Assembly: GCA_016196905.1 (NCBI GenBank)
Contig: JACPWV010000178.1
Span: 1 to 6,513, forward strand
Direction: 5' to 3'
From: Chloroflexota bacterium
GTDB lineage: Bacteria; Chloroflexota; Anaerolineae; UBA7937; JACPPX01
Length of the DNA: 6,513 nucleotides
Shown: positions 1 to 4,813 of the stretch, one piece after another
How the letters are laid out: each line of letters opens with the position of its first letter
Position numbering within the stretch: position 1 is the stretch's first letter
Position numbers and translations under genes: made by a program
Notes under the pieces: model-generated
Database searches by the model: none
What the model was told of the DNA's origin: nothing
Seen by the model: the letters and a program-made list of their open reading frames with translations, nothing else

Positions 1-80
1 CATAGGTCGAGGGAGGCAGTTTTTGCTCAGCACCGTTAGACAGTTTTCGCGGGGAAGCCAGGGACTCACGTTGCCAAATC
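1..80 (+). other. Region upstream of tsaE; possible 3' end of an unseen upstream gene
   Basis: Two forward frames are open to the left window edge. One ends at a TAG at 37-39. The other ends at a TGA at 98-100, inside tsaE. Either could be the tail of a gene to the left, but too few residues are visible to name it. The second frame also has a GGGAGG at 11-16, six bases before a TTG at 23, so a short 25-codon leader reading frame overlapping the tsaE start is possible. I see no convincing promoter here. Confidence 0.25.
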
Positions 81-608
81 ATGGATGCTTTGCTTATTGA
101 GCGCGCCGAACTGACGGTGATCAGCCGGTCGCCCCAGGAAACGGAAGAGATCGGGGAGGCACTGGGCTCCTGCTTGCGGGGCGATGAGGTGATTAGTCTG
201 GAGGGCGAACTGGGGACGGGCAAGACTACGCTGGTTAAGGGGCTAGCCAGGGGATTGGGCGTCGGTGTGCCCATCGCCAGCCCAACTTTTGTATTGGCCA
301 GCGAGTACGCTGGAACCAGTCTGCGTTTGCAGCATCTCGATCTTTACCGGGTGGAGGACGCTCGCGAGTTCGTGGCCTCGGGGCTGGAGGATGCCCTGTG
401 GGGGGAGGCCATCGTGGCTGTGGAATGGCCGGAGAAGGTGCGCCATCTCCTGCCCGCTGCGCGCCTGTGGATCACCCTGCGTCACTCGGGCGGTGATCAG
501 CGCCGTCTCCACTTCGAAGCCAGCGGCTCCCGCTATGTCGATCTCCTCAGGCGCCTCGGCGATCGGCTCGCTCAGCCCGAACCTGGGCCCGCGCTGGAGG
601 TTCATTAG
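81..608 (+). CDS. tsaE: tRNA t6A biosynthesis ATPase TsaE
   Basis: TsaE (YjeE family) is the cytoplasmic P-loop ATPase that works with TsaB and TsaD to build threonylcarbamoyladenosine at position 37 of ANN-decoding tRNAs. At 175 residues it is slightly longer than most family members. The Walker A motif GELGTGKTT is at residues 42-50. Next come the family signatures SPTF (67-70), HLDLYR (85-90) and VEWPE (114-118). The last 20 or so residues are a variable Pro-rich tail. The ATG at 81 is the only ATG that leaves the full domain; upstream in-frame codons contain no start before a stop at 3-5. No clear Shine-Dalgarno site precedes it, so the start is less certain than the identity. It is the first visible gene of a tight operon, with three bases to tsaB. 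Confidence 0.95.
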   Translation: MDALLIERAELTVISRSPQETEEIGEALGSCLRGDEVISLEGELGTGKTTLVKGLARGLGVGVPIASPTFVLASEYAGTSLRLQHLDLYRVEDAREFVASGLEDALWGEAIVAVEWPEKVRHLLPAARLWITLRHSGGDQRRLHFEASGSRYVDLLRRLGDRLAQPEPGPALEVH

Positions 609-611
609 CCA

Positions 612-1283
612 GTGGGCCCGCTCCTGGCCATCGACACCTCCAGCCGGCAAGCCAGCCTGGCCCTCTTCGAGGGGCCCCGCGGGAGGATCGACCTGATCGG
701 CTGGTGGTCGCTCCAGGCGTCCGCCCTAGGCAGAGAGGTCGCTCCGCGGGTGGTCGACCTTTTGAAAACACACCAACTGCGAGCCGCGGACCTGGCCGCG
801 GTGGCGGTGGCCCTGGGACCCGGCTCCTTCACCGGCCTGCGGGCGGGGATGAGCCTGGCCAAAGGTTTCTCCTTGGCCGGCGGGATCCCGCTCCTGGGCA
901 TTCCCACCGCCGATGCGGTGGCGCATATGCAGGAACCCATCGATCTCCCCTTATGGGCGATCCTAGATGCTGGGCGAGGGAGGATCTGCGTATCCGGCTA
1001 TCGCCACCAGCAGGGCCAGTGGCGACGAGCGAGCGAATATCGCCTCACGACCTGGCCAGCCCTGTGGGGGGAGTTGAGAGGTCCTGCGCTGGTTTGTGGG
1101 GAGCTGTCTACCGAGGGTTTCGAGCCTCCGGCGGGAGCTGGGGATGGCTTGACCCTGCGGCCCAGCGGCCCGCGGGCGGCGGCCATCGCTGCCCTGGCCT
1201 GGGAGCGCTACACTCGCGGCGAGGTCGATGACCCCATCGCTTTGGAACCCTTTTACCTGCCCACACCCGCAATGGGAGCCTGA
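612..1283 (+). CDS. tsaB: tRNA t6A biosynthesis scaffold protein TsaB
   Basis: TsaB (YeaZ) is a catalytically inactive ASKHA-fold paralogue of TsaD. It dimerises with TsaD and is needed for t6A37 synthesis. The 223-residue length is typical. Visible signatures are the N-terminal AIDTS strand-turn (6-10), the hallmark GPGSFTGLRAG (69-79), and LDAGRGRICV (118-127), which matches the usual LDARRGEVY segment. The C-terminus ends in the common pattern of a proline-rich PFYLP stretch. It starts at a GTG three bases after the tsaE stop; the start is fixed by the N-terminal motif lying only six residues in. rimI follows two bases after the stop. The overlap-like spacing suggests translational coupling across the three genes. 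TsaD, its obligatory partner, must be encoded elsewhere. Confidence 0.95.
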   Translation: MGPLLAIDTSSRQASLALFEGPRGRIDLIGWWSLQASALGREVAPRVVDLLKTHQLRAADLAAVAVALGPGSFTGLRAGMSLAKGFSLAGGIPLLGIPTADAVAHMQEPIDLPLWAILDAGRGRICVSGYRHQQGQWRRASEYRLTTWPALWGELRGPALVCGELSTEGFEPPAGAGDGLTLRPSGPRAAAIAALAWERYTRGEVDDPIALEPFYLPTPAMGA

Positions 1284-1285
1284 CC

Positions 1286-1894
1286 ATGGAGTACCGGGGT
1301 TTGCTTTATCGGGTTGAGCCGATGCGCACGGTCGATATCGAGGAGGTGATGGCCATCGAGCGGCTTTCCTTTCCCAATCCTTGGCCGGCCAGCGCTTACC
1401 GTTACGAGCTGGAGCACAACCCACGCGCCCACTATTACGTGGCCCGGTCGCAGCCCGCACCGCAGTCCAGCCTGGGGTGGGGTGGGAATACCCGAGGGGT
1501 GGGAACGGCCAGCCCGCTGGTGGGCTACGGAGGGTTCTGGTATGTGGCGGAGGAGGCGCACATCAGCACCATCGCCGTCCACCCGGAGCACCGCGGCCGA
1601 GGCCTAGGAGAGCTGCTGTTGGCGAGCATGATCGAGAAGGCCATCTCCTTGGAGGCGGCCGAGGTGACCTTGGAGGTGCGGGTCTCCAACCAGGTGGCCC
1701 AGGAGCTCTATCGCAAATACGCCTTTCACCAAGTGGGGAGGCGCAGAGGGTATTACACCGACAACCACGAAGATGCCCTACTCATGTCCCTCGGCGAGGT
1801 CAGGCGAAGTTCCTACCGGCAGCGGTTCGAGGAGCGCTTGGAAAAACTCAGTTACCGCCTGCGGGCTCGCAGCGAAGCGCACCGAGCCAGGTGA
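1286..1894 (+). CDS. rimI: GNAT N-acetyltransferase, RimI family (ribosomal protein S18-alanine acetyltransferase-like)
   Basis: RimI-type enzymes transfer an acetyl group from acetyl-CoA to the N-terminus of ribosomal protein S18 and sometimes other proteins. The GNAT core is clear: motif D/A strand HISTIAVHPEHRGRGLG (92-108), with the acetyl-CoA pyrophosphate-binding RGRGLG loop, then an EVRVSN segment (130-135), the ALYxKxxF-type helix (139-147), GRRRGYY (151-157) and the terminal ED (162-163). At 202 residues it exceeds the usual 145-160. The excess lies in a Gly/Ser/Pro-rich insert around residues 55-77, between strands of the N-terminal half, and in a highly basic 30-residue tail after 170. 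It ends the tsaE-tsaB-rimI operon, a classic arrangement in which all three act on the translation apparatus. Family assignment is firm; S18 as the substrate is inferred. Confidence 0.9.
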   Translation: MEYRGLLYRVEPMRTVDIEEVMAIERLSFPNPWPASAYRYELEHNPRAHYYVARSQPAPQSSLGWGGNTRGVGTASPLVGYGGFWYVAEEAHISTIAVHPEHRGRGLGELLLASMIEKAISLEAAEVTLEVRVSNQVAQELYRKYAFHQVGRRRGYYTDNHEDALLMSLGEVRRSSYRQRFEERLEKLSYRLRARSEAHRAR

Positions 1895-1917
1895 GCGCGA
1901 ATCGACTCGCCCATCGC

Positions 1918-1944
1918 CGACCGACTCGCCAGGGTCGTTTTTTT
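1918..1944 (+). terminator. Weak intrinsic terminator after rimI
   Basis: A 5-bp stem (CGACC at 1918-1922 with GGTCG at 1933-1937, 10-base loop) is followed directly by seven T residues at 1938-1944. It lies 24 bases after the rimI stop and just before the 3' end of the convergent gene, where a terminator is expected. The stem is short. A 9-base direct repeat (CGACTCGCC at 1903-1911 and 1922-1930) overlaps it. Confidence 0.5.
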
Positions 1945-1955
1945 GCGCAACTAGC

Positions 1956-2849
1956 TTAGAACACGATGCGCCAGGCGGCGATGATCAACACCCCCTGCAC
2001 CAGCATGGTGGTGGCAGCCAAGAGGTAAGCGGCCAGCGGCTCGCGGCGATGCAGCAGGCTGCCCAGCACAGCGTTGATGGCCAGCGTCGCCGCGCCCAGC
2101 CCAGGGAGCAGCAGGATCTCCCACTTCGGCCCCAGGCGCACCACCGACCCGCGTGCATCGAAGGCCAGGGGGAGCACCGCGGGGAGGAGGGGATAAATCG
2201 CGCTGAGGTAGGCGAAGAGCCCGGCATTGAGTGTGGCGGACACTCCTAATAGCCGCCAGATCAGTCCATCCTTCCACAAAGGCAATTCCCATAAGGGATC
2301 CATGAGCACCATAGGGGCAATGGGGCCGGAGGGGCCCAGGTTCTGGCGGGCTACTAGAGCTGCGGTGAAGGCCTGTGGGTTGGCGGGCGAGACGGCGTAA
2401 ATTCCCTGCGGAGTGAAAAGAAGCAGCTGCTCCCCCAGGGGACGCGTTGCGTAGAAAAAGATCTGGCTGCCCCCCTCCAGGTAGCCTCGGCCCAGCCAGT
2501 ACCCCAGCCGGGCCAAGCGAGGGGGGTGGAGGGGGTTCATCTCTGGGGTGACCTCGGTGGCCCGCTGGATCTCGCTGGCAGGCAGCCGATGCCAGGCCCC
2601 TGCGCAGCGGATAAAGACGTGGTCGCGGTCCATATAGTAAGCCAGGGTGGCGGAGGCATACAGCAAGTAAGCCCCCAAGCCTAAGAGGGGTAGGCTGAGA
2701 GCGATGAGCGCCCCTAGGAAGAACGAGATCCACTCGATGGGCAGCGAAAAGAGCGCATAAAACAGGAGACCATCCAGCAGGATCAGGATGGCGATCGCCG
2801 CACCAGCTTGGAGAACGGCGCGTCGTCGCGGCGGCTTCCATTCGATCAT
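1956..2849 (-). CDS. Membrane protein with bacterial PH-like domain and DUF1648-like C-terminal region
   Basis: No specific function is known to me. The 297-residue product has two N-terminal membrane helices (about 14-34 and 40-66). A soluble section (about 70-190) follows, whose strands and the SPANPQAFTAALVAR segment (154-168) resemble the bacterial pleckstrin-homology families, where an 'aspartate/asparagine-proline-x-x-phe' helix closes the domain. Three further hydrophobic segments come next (about 196-226, 245-265, 270-293). Between the first two is a PLAFDARGSVVRLGPKWEI stretch (227-245), which resembles the 'P-x-HF-n-x-G-x-x-D-r-x-G-sK' signature of DUF1648 membrane proteins, though here the His and Asp are replaced. 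It is transcribed convergently to the tsaE operon and sits downstream of two terminators that isolate it from ilvE. The start codon has only a poor Shine-Dalgarno match (AGGCGA) and overlaps the stop of a six-codon upstream frame. Confidence 0.8.
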   Translation of the reverse strand: MIEWKPPRRRAVLQAGAAIAILILLDGLLFYALFSLPIEWISFFLGALIALSLPLLGLGAYLLYASATLAYYMDRDHVFIRCAGAWHRLPASEIQRATEVTPEMNPLHPPRLARLGYWLGRGYLEGGSQIFFYATRPLGEQLLLFTPQGIYAVSPANPQAFTAALVARQNLGPSGPIAPMVLMDPLWELPLWKDGLIWRLLGVSATLNAGLFAYLSAIYPLLPAVLPLAFDARGSVVRLGPKWEILLLPGLGAATLAINAVLGSLLHRREPLAAYLLAATTMLVQGVLIIAAWRIVF

Positions 2850-2866
2850 GCTTCGCCTGGGCTCAT
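2846..2866 (-). other. Six-codon upstream reading frame overlapping the PH-domain gene start
   Basis: On the minus strand an ATG at 2866-2864 begins a frame reading Met-Ser-Pro-Gly-Glu-Ala. Its TGA stop shares bases with the ATG of the PH-domain protein (ATGA overlap). This geometry would allow termination-reinitiation. No clear ribosome-binding site precedes the small frame, and a chance occurrence is possible. Confidence 0.2.
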
Positions 2867-2880
2867 GGTTTAGTTAATGC

Positions 2881-2905
2881 TGTGCGCCAGGGTCGATGGT
2901 GCACA
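2881..2905. repeat. Imperfect palindrome upstream of the PH-domain gene
   Basis: Arms TGTGCGCCA (2881-2889) and TGGTGCACA (2897-2905) are complementary at 8 of 9 positions around a 7-base spacer. It lies 32-56 bases upstream of the PH-domain gene start, between the possible -10 box and the start codon. It could be an operator or a hairpin in the 5' untranslated RNA. Confidence 0.4.
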
Positions 2906-2918
2906 TTATGGTTTGTCC

Positions 2919-2955
2919 TACAGATGATGCTTATGGTACAGATTATACTTTATGG
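2919..2955. repeat. Tandem 18/19-bp direct repeat in the AT-rich control region
   Basis: TACAGATGATGCTTATGG (2919-2936) is followed immediately by TACAGATTATACTTTATGG (2937-2955): 16 matching bases, two substitutions and one inserted T. A third partial copy, TTATGGT, is at 2906-2912, and the second unit continues into TAC like the first. The possible -10 box lies within the second unit, so these may be regulator-binding sites. Confidence 0.6.
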
Positions 2956-2972
2956 TACTTGAGGTGCTCCAA
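2942..2972 (-). promoter_or_regulatory. Possible promoter of the PH-domain membrane protein gene
   Basis: On the minus strand a perfect TATAAT is at 2947-2942, preceded by TTGGAG at 2972-2967 with a 19-base spacer. The -10 box is ideal; the -35 box and spacing are poor. It lies about 90 bases upstream of the start and just past the ilvE terminators, the right place for an independent promoter. Confidence 0.4.
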
Positions 2973-2992
2973 CAGATCAACCTACGAGCAGC

Positions 2993-3014
2993 AAAAAGCC
3001 CGCCTAGGGCGGAC
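2993..3014 (-). terminator. Distal ilvE intrinsic terminator (second of a tandem pair)
   Basis: Read on the minus strand, GTCCGCC (3014-3008) pairs with GGCGGGC (3004-2998) across a three-base loop, with one G-T wobble. Five T residues follow (2997-2993). It abuts a near-identical terminator upstream. Confidence 0.85.
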
Positions 3015-3036
3015 AAAAAGCCCGCCTGAGGCGGGC
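3015..3036 (-). terminator. Proximal ilvE intrinsic terminator (first of a tandem pair)
   Basis: Read on the minus strand, GCCCGCC (3036-3030) pairs perfectly with GGCGGGC (3026-3020) across a three-base loop, followed by five T residues (3019-3015). It begins 23 bases after the stop of the surviving ilvE C-terminal fragment. Together with the next hairpin it forms a 22-bp tandem duplication sharing the core AAAAAGCCCGCCT on the + strand. Confidence 0.9.
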
Positions 3037-3059
3037 CACGTTCGGAGAAGCATTAGAGT

Positions 3060-3158
3060 TCAAGTCGCGGCCAGGCTCTTGGTTCTCTTCAACTCGGCGG
3101 TGGCCCGAGCGTACACCGGGGTAACCCAGTGCAGGTAACTCTTGTTCTTGCCCCGGAC
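3060..3158 (-). pseudogene. ilvE: Out-of-frame C-terminal remnant of ilvE
   Basis: In the reading frame shifted from the disrupted ilvE, bases 3158-3060 encode 32 residues starting VRGKNKSYLHWVTPVY and ending at a TGA (3062-3060). This matches the usual end of IlvE proteins (the 'VRGxxxxYxHWLTPV' pattern). The upstream frame leaves homology at residue 225, at about 3158. Comparison with E. coli IlvE from memory suggests about 60-65 residues are missing between the two parts, and the shift implies a deletion of 3n+1 bases. The fragment sits directly before the tandem terminators, so the original gene spanned 3832 to 3060. Confidence 0.8.
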
Positions 3159-3832
3159 GACAACTCCATGATGCTGGCGCGGGTGATCCCTTCCAGGATG
3201 TCCTCGGAGATAGGGGAGGTGACCAATTTGCCCTGGCGTACGATAAACAGGTTCTCCGCGCTGCCCTCGGAGACGTGCCCGTCTTGGGTGAGCACAATGG
3301 CCTCATCGAAACCGTTGAGAGCAGCCTCGGTCTTGATGAGGGCGGAGTTGACGTAGGAACCGATGATCTTGCCGCGAGCGGGGACGGCAGTGTCGGGGAC
3401 GCGCCGCCACGAGGAGACGCCAGCGCTCGCCGCTTCCTCATTCTCGATGTAGCGCTGGAAGGGAGTGGCGAAGAGGGCAAAGCTTTCCTCCAGGTTGTGG
3501 AGGCGAACACCGATGAGGGGGCTGGACTTGTAAGCTAGGGGTCGAATGTAGGTATCTTCCCGATAGCCCTCCATGCGCAACAGCTCGAGGGTGATGTGCA
3601 TCAATTCGTCTACACTGTAGGACAGAGCGATCATCATGATCCGACACGAGCGGAGGAGGCGCTCGTAGTGTTCTCTCATCCGCAGCACATAGAGCTCCTC
3701 CTCCTCGGCGTTCCAGTAAGCGCGGATCCCGGCGAAGACGCCGGTTCCGTAGTTAAAGGCATGGGTCATGATGCTCACTTTAGCCTGCTCGATGGGCACG
3801 AACTTCCCCTCGAAGAAGGCGTACTTGGGCAT
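3089..3832 (-). CDS. ilvE: Branched-chain-amino-acid aminotransferase IlvE, disrupted near the C-terminus
   Basis: IlvE is a fold-type IV PLP enzyme that moves the amino group between glutamate and the 2-oxo acids of Leu, Ile and Val. Residues 1-225 are a good match: a MTHAFNYGTGVFAGIRAY opening (22-39), the REH phosphate-site region (53-55), the PLP Schiff-base lysine in ARGKIIGSY (Lys155), and SEGSAENLF (188-196). After ITRASIMELS the frame turns into 22 unrelated residues and stops at 247, against the usual 300-310. The GTAAE-type PLP phosphate-binding loop is absent. I chose the ATG at 3832 because AGGAAGGAGAG precedes it closely and the family N-terminus begins there; the frame is open further upstream, but that part overlaps the promoter. 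The product is probably inactive unless the break is an assembly error. Confidence 0.85.
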   Translation of the reverse strand: MPKYAFFEGKFVPIEQAKVSIMTHAFNYGTGVFAGIRAYWNAEEEELYVLRMREHYERLLRSCRIMMIALSYSVDELMHITLELLRMEGYREDTYIRPLAYKSSPLIGVRLHNLEESFALFATPFQRYIENEEAASAGVSSWRRVPDTAVPARGKIIGSYVNSALIKTEAALNGFDEAIVLTQDGHVSEGSAENLFIVRQGKLVTSPISEDILEGITRASIMELSSGARTRVTCTGLPRCTLGPPPS

Positions 3833-3847
3833 CTCTCTCCTTCCTAA

Positions 3848-3887
3848 TCCCGACTCCGTCGGGACCGTTGACCTCCTCGTCCCGGAG
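3848..3887 (-). promoter_or_regulatory. Structured ilvE leader with two mutually exclusive hairpins
   Basis: In the predicted leader RNA of about 70 bases, UCCCGAC and GUCGGGA (3864-3858 and 3854-3848 in minus-strand order) form a perfect 7-bp hairpin with a three-base loop, ending just before the Shine-Dalgarno site. An alternative stem pairs CUCCGGGAC (3887-3879) with GUCC (3865-3862) and CGGAG (3858-3854), nine pairs with a three-base bulge. The two share bases and cannot coexist. There is no U-run, so any control would act on translation. Function is inferred; no leader peptide or known riboswitch class is recognisable. Confidence 0.4.
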
Positions 3888-3908
3888 CCACCTTTGGAGC
3901 CCACCCTT

Positions 3909-3936
3909 ATTATAGGGCGCGGGGTGGGGTTGTCAA
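3909..3936 (-). promoter_or_regulatory. Consensus sigma70-type promoter of ilvE
   Basis: On the minus strand TTGACA (3936-3931) and TATAAT (3914-3909) are both perfect consensus hexamers separated by 16 bases. Transcription would begin near 3902, giving a leader of about 70 bases before the ilvE ATG at 3832. This also argues against starts further upstream in the same open frame. Confidence 0.85.
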
Positions 3937-4034
3937 GATAGGTTCGCTCGATAGGCGACCTCTTCACGAAGCGCCATCGATCTCAGCCTCGCACTGGTTG
4001 TCAGCGGAAAGGCGCCCATCGCCATGAGGACAGC

Positions 4035-4799
4035 TCAGCCGAGGTCGAGTCGCCAGTTGCGGAGCTCCTTCAGGGCGCGATAATCGGTCATGTCTAGATG
4101 CAGGGGGGTGATCGAAACATACCCGCGAGCCACAGCCCACACATCGGTCCCCTCCTCGGGGATGCTCTCCGGCCTGGCGCCCCCGATCCAGTAATACTTG
4201 CGGCCGCGCGGATCACGCCGCTCAATCAGGCCATCGCGATAGACGCGCTGCCCCAGGCGCGTGATCATCACCCCCGCGATTTGTTGGCGGGGTAGGGCGG
4301 GGAAGTTCACGTTGAGCAGGGTGCCCCGGGAGAGGCCGTGGGAGGTTATCTCTCGGGCGAGGTGAATCGCGAAGCGCGCGGCGAACTCGAAGTCGCCCTC
4401 CGCGGAGCCGTCCAGGGAGAGCGCGAGAGAGGGGATGCCTGAGATGCATCCCTCCAAGGCCGCAGCCACCGTGCCCGAGTAGGCGATGTCGTGGCCCAGG
4501 TTCGCCCCGGAGTTGATGCCGGAGAAGATCAGGTCGGGCGGCCGAGGCAGGATGCCCAGGAGGGCCAGGGCCACGCAATCCGAAGGAGCCCCGTTGGAGG
4601 TGCGGGCTGGGGTGCCGTCGGGCAAACGAACCTCGTTCACCCGCAAGGGTTTGTGCATGGTCTTGGTCAGGCCGGCCGCCGACCAGTTGTGGTCGGGGGC
4701 CAGGACCTGGATCTCGCCGGCCTCCCGCAGGGCCGACGCCAAGACGTGAAGGCCCGGCGCGTCGATGCCATCATCGTTGGTGACCAGGATCAGGGGCAT
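4035..4799 (-). CDS. surE: 5'/3'-nucleotidase SurE
   Basis: SurE is a metal-dependent phosphatase that removes phosphate from nucleoside 5'- and 3'-monophosphates and can act on short polyphosphate. The 254-residue length is normal. The N-terminal metal site is intact: ILVTNDDGIDAPG (4-16) with Asp9 and Asp10, then APDHNWSAAG (34-43) with Ser40, and SGINSGANLGHDIAYSGT (93-110) with Asn96. The C-terminal part has the family TDVWAVARGYVSITPL (218-233). I chose the ATG at 4799 because MPLILVTNDDG is the canonical start; the frame is open upstream but only through the penicillin-binding-protein gene. It begins 14 bases after that gene's stop with no Shine-Dalgarno site in range (the nearest GGAGG ends 19 bases before), so it is probably co-transcribed and translationally coupled. 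No clear terminator follows it before the ilvE promoter. Confidence 0.95.
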   Translation of the reverse strand: MPLILVTNDDGIDAPGLHVLASALREAGEIQVLAPDHNWSAAGLTKTMHKPLRVNEVRLPDGTPARTSNGAPSDCVALALLGILPRPPDLIFSGINSGANLGHDIAYSGTVAAALEGCISGIPSLALSLDGSAEGDFEFAARFAIHLAREITSHGLSRGTLLNVNFPALPRQQIAGVMITRLGQRVYRDGLIERRDPRGRKYYWIGGARPESIPEEGTDVWAVARGYVSITPLHLDMTDYRALKELRNWRLDLG

Positions 4800-4813
4800 G
4801 CAGGTGGGGGGAA

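Noticed and set aside
1..3. CAT at the window edge as a minus-strand start codon of a divergent gene
   Set aside because: No Shine-Dalgarno site precedes it on that strand and nothing of the product is visible.
1773..2249. 158-residue forward frame spanning the rimI end and the PH-domain gene
   Set aside because: It overlaps rimI out of frame, crosses the terminator and is antisense to a better-supported gene.
2896..3138. 80-residue forward reading frame across the intergenic region
   Set aside because: It runs through the palindrome, the tandem repeats, both terminators and antisense to ilvE, with no homology or ribosome site.
3833..3967. N-terminal extension of ilvE by 45 residues to an ATG at 3967
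   Set aside because: It would overlap the consensus promoter and the structured leader. The family N-terminus begins at 3832, where a strong Shine-Dalgarno site is present.
3933..4025. 30-residue minus-strand frame between surE and ilvE
   Set aside because: It has no ribosome-binding site or recognisable family, and it runs into the -35 box of the ilvE promoter.
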